A stretch of DNA of 64,000 nt, from contig JAQGDQ010002392.1 of assembly GCA_030141605.1 (NCBI GenBank), positions 64,001 through 128,000 of the forward strand, read 5' to 3'. Each line of letters opens with the position of its first letter. The first letter of the stretch is position 1. Below are positions 7,180 to 16,638 of this stretch, piece by piece. The translations under genes were made by a program, and so were the position numbers. Origin of the DNA: Tubiluchus corallicola. Its lineage: Eukaryota; Priapulida; Priapulimorpha; Priapulimorphida; Tubiluchidae. Below the pieces are notes generated by a model. It saw only the letters and a program-made list of their open reading frames with translations, did not search any database and was not told the origin of the DNA.

Positions 7180-8013
7180 ATGAATTCCGCTGGTATTCTA
7201 AAAAAAATCGGTAAAATAAAATTTATAGACAAAGGAAATTTTTTTCTGCTTGGAGGTCCTTGTGTGGTAGAGAGCGAAAAACTTTGTATGGAAGTGGCAG
7301 AAAAGATTGTAGCTATTACAGATAAATTGAAAATTCCTTATATATTCAAGGCTTCATTTCGTAAAGCTAATCGTTCGCGTATAGACTCTTTCACTGGTAT
7401 TGGAGACGAAAAAGCTTTGAAAGTACTAAAAAAGATAAGCAACACCTATCATATTCCTGTAGTTACTGATATACACAGTGTAAAAGATGCGGAGCTATCT
7501 GCCAAATATGTGGATATGTTGCAAATCCCAGCCTTTCTTTGTAGACAAACAGATTTATTGGTAGCCGCTGCAAAAACAGACAAAGTGATAAATATTAAAA
7601 AAGGACAATTTTTATCGGCTACTTCAATGAGATTTGCTGTAGACAAAGTAATACAATCTGGCAACGACAAAGTAATACTTACAGATAGAGGGACTGTATT
7701 TGGCTATCAAGACTTAATAGTAGACTATCGCGGAATACCTGAAATGCAAGCAATGGGCGTTCCCGTTGTAATAGATGCTACCCACTCACTGCAAGAGCCG
7801 AACCAGCCTTCGGGTGTCTCAGGAGGAAAACCCGAACTGATTGAAACCATTGCTCGTGCTGGCATATCCGTAGGAGCCGACGGTATTTTTATTGAAACAC
7901 ATCCCAACCCTTCTGTGGCTAAATCAGATGGTGCCAATATGCTACACCTAGACTATTTAGAAAATTTATTAGAACGATTGGTGGCTATAAGAAAAGTGGT
8001 GAATTCCTTTTAA
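7180..8013 (+). CDS. kdsA: 3-deoxy-8-phosphooctulonate synthase KdsA
   Basis: This 277-residue protein matches KdsA in length. It has GGPCVVES near residue 25, FKASFRKANRSR, the TDIH motif (VVTDIHS), the QIPAFLCRQTDLL segment and DATHSLQEPN. It condenses phosphoenolpyruvate with arabinose 5-phosphate to make KDO 8-phosphate, the inner-core sugar of lipopolysaccharide. The next pathway enzyme, the phosphatase KdsC, is encoded at 49733-50254 rather than beside it. The FRKANRSR segment has N where metal-independent KdsA enzymes carry it (metal-dependent ones usually have C), so this is probably the metal-independent type. That last point is inference from family knowledge. Confidence 0.97.
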   Translation: MNSAGILKKIGKIKFIDKGNFFLLGGPCVVESEKLCMEVAEKIVAITDKLKIPYIFKASFRKANRSRIDSFTGIGDEKALKVLKKISNTYHIPVVTDIHSVKDAELSAKYVDMLQIPAFLCRQTDLLVAAAKTDKVINIKKGQFLSATSMRFAVDKVIQSGNDKVILTDRGTVFGYQDLIVDYRGIPEMQAMGVPVVIDATHSLQEPNQPSGVSGGKPELIETIARAGISVGADGIFIETHPNPSVAKSDGANMLHLDYLENLLERLVAIRKVVNSF

Positions 8014-8075
8014 GCTTAAATACACTTTATATGTTTAAGCTAATAATTAAATACCGTTCTCCTGAAAAATGCTAA

Positions 8076-8083
8076 TATATTTG
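8076..8083 (+). promoter_or_regulatory. Candidate -7 box for the transglutaminase-like gene
   Basis: TATATTTG matches TAnnTTTG and lies 23 bp before the first possible start codon (8107). No clear -33 element is seen. Confidence 0.45.
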
Positions 8084-8106
8084 TCAAATTATAATAAAAC
8101 AAAGTT

Positions 8107-10773
8107 ATGAATTTTATGAAAAAGTTTTTTTATCTATGTACCTTAAGTCTTATTGTTTTGTGTAGTTGTTCTGAACAACACCTTATCAAAGATAAAACCT
8201 TGAGAAAACAGATTCATCAAGATTTTTCAGAACGAAAAAAGAAAATTTCCAACGAAGAAGTATGGCAAATATTTAAAAATAAGAATTTAACTCCACAAGA
8301 ACGAGAAGCCTTAGAGTTTTTGTATGCTTATATGCCATTGAACGATATGGCAGATTATGACGGAGAGTTTTTCTTAAAACAAGTTCAAACAGCTTTAAAA
8401 GCAAAAGAAACTTTTAAATGGGGTGAAGAAATTTCGGACGATTTGTTCCTTTATTTTGTCCTTCCTTATAGGGTTAGTAATGAAAACCTTGATTCTGCCC
8501 GCACAGTATTCTTTAAAGAAATAAAACCTCGTGTAGAAAATTTAGATTTGAGAGAAGCCATTTTAGAAGTCAACCACTGGTCTCACGAAAAAGTAAGCTA
8601 CCAAGCATCTGATAGACGTACATCGTCTCCTCTTGCTACACAAAAGAACGCCTTAGGACGTTGTGGTGAAGAAACCGTTTTTACTGTTGCTGCTTTGAGG
8701 GCTGTAGGAATTCCATCACGTCAAGTATATACACCACGTTGGGCTCATACCGACAACAATCACGCTTGGGTAGAAGCTTGGGCTAATGGCACATGGCACT
8801 ATTTTGGTGCTTGTGAACCTTCTCCCGATTTGAATATGGGATGGTTTACAAACCCTACTAAACAAGCTATGCTAACTCACACCAAAACCTTTGGAAACTA
8901 CCAAGGACCAGAAAATGTTTCAAAAAGAACTCAATACTATACGGAAATTAACACACTTAGTCATTACACTAAAACAAAAAATATATATGTGCAAGTGGTA
9001 GATGCAGCCAACAAGCCCGTTGAAGCTACTGTTGGGTTCTACGTATATAATCACGCTGAATTTTCTCCTCTTTTCAGACAAGAGACTAATTCTGATGGAA
9101 TATGCGAATTTACCACAGGACTGGGAGACTTGTTGATATGGGCTAACAAAGAAACTGAGTATGGATATGAAAAAATTTCGGTAAGCGAAATTGATACAGT
9201 TCTAATAGCATTGAACAGAAATGATAATACTGAAAAAGAATATATTTTAGAATACAATATACACCCACCTACTGATGAAAACTTTGGTAGCCTTGTACCT
9301 CCTAATGTTACTGCTGAACAAGAGCAGCAAAACAACATAAGATTAGAAAGAGAGGATTCCATTCGCACAGGTTATGAAAATACTTTTATGACCCAAGAAA
9401 ATGCTTATAAATTGGCACAAAAATATTCATTAGACAAAGAAAGGGTGTGGGGTGTAATGAACAAAAGTAGAGGAAACTGGGAAGAGATACAAAAGTTTAT
9501 TGAAAAAACATCTGTCGATAAAAGAGAATGGATACTTCCTTTTTTGGAAGTAGTAGCAGAGAAGGATTTGCACGATATGACACAAAAAATAGCAGCAGCA
9601 GAATTTAAAAGAGCATTCACTTACTTCGATGCTAAGTTAGATAAGGATATGTTCACTAAATACATATTAAATCCCCGTGTAAGAAATGAAATGATAGTGT
9701 CTTACAAAAACCATTTCCAAGAAAAACTACCTCAAAACTTCCAAAAAGAAGCAAGACAAAACCCAGAAGTCTTGTTCAACTTTGTAAAAGAAAATGTAAA
9801 GATAGACAAAGGAGAAGTGTTCTACACTTGCCCCATTACTCCTATTGGAGTACATAAGTTAATGCTATCTGATGCAATATCAAGAGACATTTATTTTGTA
9901 GCTCTTTGTAGAAGTTTAGGAATTCCTGCACGTTTAGCTGAAGGAACAGAAACACCACAATATTATTTCAACCAGCAGTGGTATAATGCTAACTTTGTTG
10001 CCAATGAATCACCTACAAAAATAGAAGAAGGCTTTTTGCAGTTGCAACACAATATTGCAAGCGGCGAGCTAGAACCTAAGTATAGGCAACATTTTTCATT
10101 AGCCAAGTTTGACGATGGTGTTTATAAAACATTAAAATACCCATTTGCACAAACAGTCAAAAAATTTCCTAAAAACATTCCACTAGAAGAGGGAAGCTAT
10201 CTTTTAGTTACAGGCAATAGAATGAAAGACGGCTCAGTATTGTCATATTTAAACTTTTTTGCTATTAAACCTAATACTACTAAAAAAATAGCAATGAAAA
10301 TAAGAACTTCTTCTGCTTTGGATGAATATATTTATGGAAATTTGGACACAAAATTATCCGTGTTCTCTTTTGAAAATAAAGAAGAGAAAAAGATAAACGA
10401 CCTATTCTCAAAACCCAATACTATCCTAATGTGGTTAGAACCAGATAGAGAGCCAACAAAACACGTTTTGAACGATTTGAAGGCTTTGTACAATGAATTT
10501 AACGAATGGGGTGGAGATATAGCACTACTATTGCACAAAGATAAAATTACCTCTTCTTTCAAACCAATAGATGGGCTACCAGTAAAAGGTAAATTCTATA
10601 TGGACGAAGAAAAAAATGTTTCTAAAGCAGTTGCCCAGAGCACAGAAAAAGACTTAGTAGAATATCCTATCATATTGGTATTAAATAACAAAGGAGAGAT
10701 AAGCTTTTTATCGCAAGGCTATAAAATTGGCTTGGGCGAACAAGTTCTCAAAATAGTAAACGCCAATAATTAA
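8107..10773 (+). CDS. Transglutaminase-like lipoprotein
   Basis: This 888-residue lipoprotein has a lipobox ending at C21 (IVLCSC), so it should be anchored in the outer or inner membrane. A transglutaminase-core domain spans about residues 150-245: the catalytic cysteine C186 is in LGRCGEETVF and the histidine H219 in NNHAWVEAW. A carboxypeptidase-regulatory-like beta domain (about 290-360) follows. A second, cysteine-containing transglutaminase-like segment (about 590-640, FVALCRSLGIPARLAEG) appears without an obvious full triad. The C-terminal 100 residues resemble a thioredoxin-like fold. Such proteins in Bacteroidota are thought to be proteases or amidases rather than cross-linking enzymes; the substrate is unknown. 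The start may be the second ATG at 8119, which gives a cleaner signal. It stands alone and ends at a strong terminator. Confidence 0.85.
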   Translation: MNFMKKFFYLCTLSLIVLCSCSEQHLIKDKTLRKQIHQDFSERKKKISNEEVWQIFKNKNLTPQEREALEFLYAYMPLNDMADYDGEFFLKQVQTALKAKETFKWGEEISDDLFLYFVLPYRVSNENLDSARTVFFKEIKPRVENLDLREAILEVNHWSHEKVSYQASDRRTSSPLATQKNALGRCGEETVFTVAALRAVGIPSRQVYTPRWAHTDNNHAWVEAWANGTWHYFGACEPSPDLNMGWFTNPTKQAMLTHTKTFGNYQGPENVSKRTQYYTEINTLSHYTKTKNIYVQVVDAANKPVEATVGFYVYNHAEFSPLFRQETNSDGICEFTTGLGDLLIWANKETEYGYEKISVSEIDTVLIALNRNDNTEKEYILEYNIHPPTDENFGSLVPPNVTAEQEQQNNIRLEREDSIRTGYENTFMTQENAYKLAQKYSLDKERVWGVMNKSRGNWEEIQKFIEKTSVDKREWILPFLEVVAEKDLHDMTQKIAAAEFKRAFTYFDAKLDKDMFTKYILNPRVRNEMIVSYKNHFQEKLPQNFQKEARQNPEVLFNFVKENVKIDKGEVFYTCPITPIGVHKLMLSDAISRDIYFVALCRSLGIPARLAEGTETPQYYFNQQWYNANFVANESPTKIEEGFLQLQHNIASGELEPKYRQHFSLAKFDDGVYKTLKYPFAQTVKKFPKNIPLEEGSYLLVTGNRMKDGSVLSYLNFFAIKPNTTKKIAMKIRTSSALDEYIYGNLDTKLSVFSFENKEEKKINDLFSKPNTILMWLEPDREPTKHVLNDLKALYNEFNEWGGDIALLLHKDKITSSFKPIDGLPVKGKFYMDEEKNVSKAVAQSTEKDLVEYPIILVLNNKGEISFLSQGYKIGLGEQVLKIVNANN

Positions 10774-10800
10774 AGTTAGAAAGAACAAATTTTATAACAA

Positions 10801-10838
10801 TACAAAAAAAGAACGCAAATTTGCGTTCTTTTTTTGTA
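10801..10838. terminator. Strong bidirectional terminator
   Basis: A perfect 38-bp palindrome has a GC-containing core (GAACGCAAATTTGCGTTC) flanked by A7 and T7 runs. It separates the transglutaminase-like gene (plus) from the sucB remnant (minus) and can end both transcripts. Confidence 0.9.
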
Positions 10839-10885
10839 TAATAATAGCGAGAAAAAGTTACTGCTTAGCCATAATCGTCTTAGTC

Positions 10886-12153
10886 TTATAGTTGTAGCAA
10901 TGTTTTTTCTTCATCTTGTCCTCCAAGTAACATCTTGTAAGGACTTTCTATCATTTGTTTCACTTTGAAAAGAAAAGTTACAGAATCCTTACCATCTATT
11001 ATTCTATGGTCGTAAGATAAAGCAACATACATCATTGGACGTATTTCAACTTTACCATTGATGGCCACAGGACGCTCTACAATATTGTGCATACCAAGTA
11101 TAGCAGACTGTGGCGGGTTGATAATAGGTGTTGAAAGCAGTGAACCAAATACACCCCCATTGGTAATAGTAAATGTGCCACCCGTCATTTCTTCTATGGA
11201 AAGTTTCTTGTCGCGAGCCTTTTGAGCCAATTGTTGTATGGCTTGCTCTGTTTGAGGTATTGTAAGGCTTTCTGCATTTTTCACTATTGGCACCATTAGT
11301 CCTTTGGGAGTTTGCACAGCAATACCTACATCGCTATATTGATGACGTATAATTTCCTCTCCGTCTATCATTGCATTAACATTAGGATGCTGCTGCAAAG
11401 CCATAGCAGCTGCCTTAGTAAAAAAGGACATAAAGCCCAATTTGATATTATGCGTATTTTGAAACTGTTTCTGATACTTCTTACGTAAAGCCATTACATT
11501 GCTCATATCTATTTCATTGAATGTAGTGAGCATTGCAGTTTCATTTTTAACTGCTACAAGGCGTTTACTTAGCTTTCTTCGCAGAGCTGTCATTCTTTCT
11601 CTCTCCTCGCTGCGAGATTTTTCTCCCGAAATAAAAGAAGTAGCCAACGTTCCCCCTCCCCCCTTGTTATTTGCTACTACTTCTACATCTTTTTTAGTTA
11701 TTTTTCTTAGTCCCGCTACAACATCTTCTACCGACAAATTATACTCCTCCATCAACTTTTGAGCAAGTGGTGTGGTCTTTACATTTTCAAGTTCCGTTCC
11801 GTAGGCTTAGAAGATTGTTCAGAAACGTTTGTAGGTGTTTTCACCTCGGACAGTGCTGTTTTCTGCTCTGTTTCTTGAATAACATTTTGCTCAGGATGAG
11901 CGGGTGCTTCTTTTTCGAAGGCTGTATCTATACTACAAACAAGACTACCTACTGGTATCGTCTCTCCTTCAGTAGCAATTATTTTTATCTTTCCGGCTGC
12001 TTCTGCAGCAAGTTCAAGGGTAGCTTTGTCCGATTCTACTTCCGCTATCTGCTGCCCTTTTGCAACAATATCACCATCAGCAACAAGCCAAGAAGCTACT
12101 TCTACTTCTGATATTGACTCTCCCGGACTAGGTGCTTTTATTTCAACTATCAT
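10886..12153 (-). pseudogene. sucB: 2-oxoglutarate dehydrogenase E2 (sucB), frameshifted
   Basis: Two adjacent minus-strand frames together make one dihydrolipoyl succinyltransferase. The first (12153-11779, 124 codons) holds the lipoyl domain with the lipoylated lysine in EVESDKATLE and a flexible linker. The second (frame open before 11755, to 10886) holds the peripheral subunit-binding domain ([12 protein letters not shown], then [10 protein letters not shown]) and the catalytic domain ending with [11 protein letters not shown], which carries the active-site HxxxDG. The frames join exactly if one copy of a 5-bp tandem repeat (TTCCG at 11792-11796 and 11797-11801, plus strand) is ignored. 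The repeat therefore looks like a recent duplication or a sequence error. The enzyme passes succinyl groups to CoA in the TCA cycle. sucA and lpd lie upstream on the same strand. If real, the break would stop the complex unless another E2 exists. Confidence 0.9.
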
Positions 12154-12254
12154 TTTTTTGTATCTTTAATTGCAAAACTATATTAAAAATAAAAATTTGA
12201 AAACTTATATGCAGTTTTACGCCTATTTACAGAAACACCTAAATACAGCATTAC

Positions 12255-15032
12255 TTACAATAAGTTTTTTATTTGTATTCCATTATATTTCTCTTCCTTG
12301 CAATTTAACACACAATACTTATACTGCCTCCCACAACCACAAGTCTTAAATACTTTATGTATTATATCCTTTTGGGCTATTTCGTGTAATTCACTTAACC
12401 CTGCCGCAGGACTTCCGCTAGCCTCTCTAGCTATAGGTATTAAATTCAACTCGCTTAATTCTCTATTTACATAGCTCCACGCTCCCATATTGATAGGCTC
12501 CTCTTGCACCCAATAACAAAAGTCAGTAGATTGAGTGTATTGACTCAATACTTGCAACAATTCCTGCTTGGGCAAGGGGTGAAGCTGGTCTATACGTATT
12601 AAGGCTATATCAGTAGCTTGCAATTCTTCCTTTTTCTCCAATAGTTCATAGTAAAACTTTCCAGAGCAAAGGATTATTTTTTTAACGTTTTCCGTCTTTA
12701 CATTGTGGTCATCTGCAATGGCTTGAAACTCTCCTTTTTCCAAATCATCAAGAGAAGAAACACATCTTGGATGTCTTAATAAGCTCTTAGGCGTAAATAT
12801 TATTAAAGGACTTTTTTCCTTTTTATATATTTGTTTTCTCAACAGGTGAAAGAGATTGGCAGGTGTCGAGCAATTGGCAATAGTCATATTACCATTCGAA
12901 GCAAGAGACAAAAAGCGTTCTATCCTAGCGCTAGAATGCTCCGCACCTTGTCCTTCGTAACCGTGAGGCAAATACAGTACCAAACCATTTTGCAAGTCCC
13001 ATTTTTCCTTAGCAGAACTAATATACTGGTCTATGATAACTTGTGCTACATTATGAAAATCGCCAAATTGTGCCTCCCATATAGTAAGGCCATAAGGTGT
13101 AGCGAGAGCATAGCCATAATCAAAACCAAGTACCCCATATTCTGACAATAACGAATTGTAAATTTCAAAAGATGCTTGTTTTGAGCTTAAATGCTGTAAT
13201 GGCGTGTAAGTTTCGTCCGCATCCTCTTGCGTATGAACCGCGTGTCGATGGGAAAAAGTTCCTCTTTCACAATCTTGACCGCTGATACGCACAGGATGCC
13301 CCTCCTCTAGAAGCGAACCATAAGCGAGCAGCTCACACATTGCCCAGTCCAAAACGTTCTCTTCTATCATTTTATTCCTATCATTGAGCAGTTTCTTTAT
13401 CTTCTTAAAGAACTTTCTATCCTTTGGCAGGGTATTTATCTTATGAGCTATTTCTATAAGCTTGCTTTTTTTTACACCCTTTTTTTTGTTTATTAGTTTT
13501 GAATGCTCTCCATTTTCTTCCTTCAAGAACGTTTGTATTTGAACTTTTTGAATCTTTTTAGATTGTTTATACTTCTCATCTAAATAATCATCATATTCTT
13601 GTTGAAGTCCCTGTATTTTTTCCTTAGTATATATACTTTCCTTTATAAGCTGTTGGCTATAAACATCTCTTGGGTTAGGATGTTTTTTAATGATACTATA
13701 CAACAATGGTTGCGTAAAACGAGGCTCATCGCCTTCGTTGTGTCCATACTTTCGGTAGCCAAGCATATCTATAAATACATCCTTGTTGAACCTTTGCCTA
13801 AATTGCATTGCCAACTGTATGGTATAAACGAGAGCCTCCACATCATCGGCGTTCACGTGAAATACTGGAGAACGAGTTACTTTTGCTACATCAGTACAAT
13901 AAGTGCTTGAACGTCCATCTAAATAGTTGGTAGTAAACCCCACCTGATTGTTGACAATAAGGTGTATTGTCCCTCCCGTTTTATAGCCCTTCAACTGAGA
14001 CATTTGCACCACTTCATAAACCACACCTTGCCCTGCTATAGCAGCATCTCCGTGTATGATAATTGGTATTGCCTTATCTATATCCCCATCATAGCATTTA
14101 TCTATTCTAGCTCTTGCTATACCTGTTGCTACTGGCCCTACGGCTTCAAGATGCGAAGGATTAGGAACAAGATTGAGTTTTACCTTCTTATTGTTTCCTG
14201 TACTTATTGTGTTACTATACCCCAAATGATATTTTACATCTCCAAGAGTAATATGCTCTTCATAGTTTTTTCCTTCAAACTCGTGCAAAAGATGTTCTAT
14301 GGGTTTCTGTATCACATTTGCCAACACATTGAGACGCCCCCTATGTGGCATCCCTATGATAAATTCCTCTATACCCAGTTCTGCTCCTTTTTCTATAAGA
14401 GAATTTAATGCAGGAATAAGGGTCTCCACCCCCTCTATGGAAAAACGTTTTTGTCCTACATACTTTTTGTGAATATAGCTTTCAAAGCCCGAAGCCTTTT
14501 TCAGTAAATCATATATATGCTTTTTCTGTTGAGGCGTAAAATGAGGAGTGTTTTTCTCCTTTTCCATTAGTGTTCTCAACCACTTTACTGTTTTAGGTCT
14601 TCGCATATAAACATACTCAACCCCTACCGATTTACAGTAAGTAATTTGAAGATGCTTGATAATATTTTCAAGTGTTGCCTTCCCTATACCTATAGTTTCA
14701 CCAGCCATAAACTCCACCTGCAAGTCAGCTTCCGTCAGCCCAAAGTTTTCTATATCCAATGTAGGTGTATATTGTCTGCGAGTTCTTACAGGGTTGGTTT
14801 TGGTAAACAAATGCCCCCTTTGGCGGTAAGCATAGATAAGGTTAATGACTTTGAATTCCTTGTTGTCAAAGTCCGTAGCAGGATCAGGATAATGCTGCTG
14901 TGCAAACTGAAAGCCTTTGAAAAAATCTGCCCACGACGTTTCTACAGATTTAGGGTCTTGTTGATACTGTTTATATAATTCCTCTATCGTTGTAATATCA
15001 TTATTACTTATGTAGGAATATTTATCGTCCAT
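12255..15032 (-). CDS. sucA: 2-oxoglutarate dehydrogenase E1 component
   Basis: This 925-residue enzyme is full length for SucA. It starts with the E2-binding N-terminus (YSYISNNDITTIEELYKQY), then GMPHRGRLNVLANV at 227-240 and the thiamine-diphosphate region GDAAIAGQG at 328-336. The transketolase-like domain later contains HGYEGQGAEHSSARIERFL. It decarboxylates 2-oxoglutarate and transfers the succinyl group to lipoyl-E2. sucB follows 101 bp downstream and lpd precedes it by 127 bp, so the whole complex is encoded together. Unusually, the protein continues about 30 residues past the normal end, with a cysteine cluster (C898, C900, C907, C911) in TCGCGRQYKYCVLNC that resembles a shortened SEC-C zinc motif. 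Confidence 0.97.
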   Translation of the reverse strand: MDDKYSYISNNDITTIEELYKQYQQDPKSVETSWADFFKGFQFAQQHYPDPATDFDNKEFKVINLIYAYRQRGHLFTKTNPVRTRRQYTPTLDIENFGLTEADLQVEFMAGETIGIGKATLENIIKHLQITYCKSVGVEYVYMRRPKTVKWLRTLMEKEKNTPHFTPQQKKHIYDLLKKASGFESYIHKKYVGQKRFSIEGVETLIPALNSLIEKGAELGIEEFIIGMPHRGRLNVLANVIQKPIEHLLHEFEGKNYEEHITLGDVKYHLGYSNTISTGNNKKVKLNLVPNPSHLEAVGPVATGIARARIDKCYDGDIDKAIPIIIHGDAAIAGQGVVYEVVQMSQLKGYKTGGTIHLIVNNQVGFTTNYLDGRSSTYCTDVAKVTRSPVFHVNADDVEALVYTIQLAMQFRQRFNKDVFIDMLGYRKYGHNEGDEPRFTQPLLYSIIKKHPNPRDVYSQQLIKESIYTKEKIQGLQQEYDDYLDEKYKQSKKIQKVQIQTFLKEENGEHSKLINKKKGVKKSKLIEIAHKINTLPKDRKFFKKIKKLLNDRNKMIEENVLDWAMCELLAYGSLLEEGHPVRISGQDCERGTFSHRHAVHTQEDADETYTPLQHLSSKQASFEIYNSLLSEYGVLGFDYGYALATPYGLTIWEAQFGDFHNVAQVIIDQYISSAKEKWDLQNGLVLYLPHGYEGQGAEHSSARIERFLSLASNGNMTIANCSTPANLFHLLRKQIYKKEKSPLIIFTPKSLLRHPRCVSSLDDLEKGEFQAIADDHNVKTENVKKIILCSGKFYYELLEKKEELQATDIALIRIDQLHPLPKQELLQVLSQYTQSTDFCYWVQEEPINMGAWSYVNRELSELNLIPIAREASGSPAAGLSELHEIAQKDIIHKVFKTCGCGRQYKYCVLNCKEEKYNGIQIKNLL

Positions 15033-15159
15033 TTTTAGCTAAATAGTATAGTTTTTTTGACTATTCCTTTTTTTGATACATAAGAGAATTTTGACTTAAA
15101 AACAATAATGTAGAGAGTCATATATTTATGGCTATATCTTTTAAATATATTATAACACA

Positions 15160-16551
15160 TTATATATGTATCACTTCTCCATAAGCAGCAGCAGCAGCTT
15201 CCATTATAGCTTCACTCATTGTGGGGTGTGGATGTATAGACTTTATCATTTCTTGCCCCGTAGTTTCAAGATTACGAGCCACCACTATTTCCGCTATCAT
15301 TTCTGTTACATTTGCCCCTATCATATGAGCTCCTATCAGCTCGCCATATTTACTATCAAAAATCAGTTTTATAAATCCCTCTTTATGTCCTGCAGCACTA
15401 GCTTTCCCTGATGCAGTAAAGGGAAACTTTCCTACCTTTATGTCTAAGCCTTGCTCCTTAGCCTTTTGCTCTGTAAGTCCCACAGATGCTACTTCTGGAG
15501 AGGTATATACGCAGCCAGGTATATTGTCGTAACGAACAACTGGAGGGTTGTGCCCTGCTATCTTCTCTACACAGGTAATGCCCTCTGCCGATGCTACGTG
15601 TGCAAGTGCAGGAGTATCTATCACATCTCCTATAGCATAAACGCCCTCTACATTCGTCTTATAATAATCGTCTACTTTTATTTTCCCATTCTCTACTTGT
15701 ATTCCTAACTCTTCTAAGCCTATATTTTCTATATTAGGAGCTATTCCCACTGCCGAAAGCACAATTTCTGCTTCGTGTGTTTCTTCTCCTTTGGGTGTTT
15801 TTACAGTTATTTTACATTGATTTCCAGTGGTATCTACCTTCTCTACTGCTGATTGAGTCAGAACTTTAATACCTTGTTTTTTAAAAGATTTTTCAATCTC
15901 TTTTGAAACATCTTTATCTTCTATTGGCATAATATTAGGCATATACTCTACAAGTGTTACCTCCGTGCCTATAGCATTATAAAAATAGGCAAATTCGCTT
16001 CCTATGGCTCCCGACCCTACTATAAGCATTGTTTTAGGTTGCTTTTTAAGAGATAAAGCTTGCTTATATCCTATTATTTTTTTACCATCTTGCGATAGGT
16101 TAGGCAGTTCACGAGACCTAGCTCCAGTAGCTATCACTATGTGCTTAGCAGTGTATTCTTTTACCCCTCCCTCACTTTCTGCCACCTCTACAGTATTATT
16201 ACTTTTTAACTTTCCTACACCTCTAATATGCTCTATTTTATTCTTTTTGAACAAAAATTGTATTCCCTTGCTCATACCATCAGCAACGCCTCTACTTCTT
16301 CTTACCACTTTCTCAAAATCAGCTTTAGCTTCTCCTTTTATCTCTATCCCATAGTCAGAAGCATGTTGCATATAACTATACACTTGGGCACTCTTCAATA
16401 AAGATTTAGTGGGAATACACCCCCAGTTAAGGCAAATACCTCCAAGGTGAGTAGATTCTACAACTGCCACTTTCATCCCAAGCTGCGAAGCTCTAATAGC
16501 CGTAACATACCCTCCAGGACCACTTCCTATTATTATTATATCATAATTCAT
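15160..16551 (-). CDS. lpd: Dihydrolipoyl dehydrogenase (E3)
   Basis: This 463-residue flavoprotein has the FAD-binding IIIGSGPGGY at about residues 6-15 and the redox pair C40/C45 in GGICLNWGCIPTKS. An NAD-binding GSGAIGSEFAYFY and a second FAD motif VYAIGDV are present, as is the C-terminal IHPHPTMSEAIMEA with the active-site histidine and glutamate. It reoxidises the lipoyl groups of the 2-oxoglutarate dehydrogenase complex and gives NADH; it may also serve pyruvate dehydrogenase. It is the first gene of the lpd-sucA-sucB block. A candidate -7 box lies at 16598-16605. Confidence 0.97.
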   Translation of the reverse strand: MNYDIIIIGSGPGGYVTAIRASQLGMKVAVVESTHLGGICLNWGCIPTKSLLKSAQVYSYMQHASDYGIEIKGEAKADFEKVVRRSRGVADGMSKGIQFLFKKNKIEHIRGVGKLKSNNTVEVAESEGGVKEYTAKHIVIATGARSRELPNLSQDGKKIIGYKQALSLKKQPKTMLIVGSGAIGSEFAYFYNAIGTEVTLVEYMPNIMPIEDKDVSKEIEKSFKKQGIKVLTQSAVEKVDTTGNQCKITVKTPKGEETHEAEIVLSAVGIAPNIENIGLEELGIQVENGKIKVDDYYKTNVEGVYAIGDVIDTPALAHVASAEGITCVEKIAGHNPPVVRYDNIPGCVYTSPEVASVGLTEQKAKEQGLDIKVGKFPFTASGKASAAGHKEGFIKLIFDSKYGELIGAHMIGANVTEMIAEIVVARNLETTGQEMIKSIHPHPTMSEAIMEAAAAAYGEVIHI

Positions 16552-16597
16552 TGCTGATAACTGTTTTTTATGATTACTGATTAGTTCCTTTAAAATA

Positions 16598-16605
16598 CAA
16601 ATATA
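16598..16605 (-). promoter_or_regulatory. Candidate -7 box for the lpd-sucA-sucB block
   Basis: On the minus strand this reads TATATTTG and lies 46 bp before the lpd start. The -33 region is only a partial match. Confidence 0.4.
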
Positions 16606-16638
16606 TCAATCCTATTTATATTTCCATATTTTTTTCTT

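Noticed and set aside
13962-14408. 148-codon plus-strand open frame inside sucA
   Set aside because: It is the antisense shadow of a strongly conserved gene.
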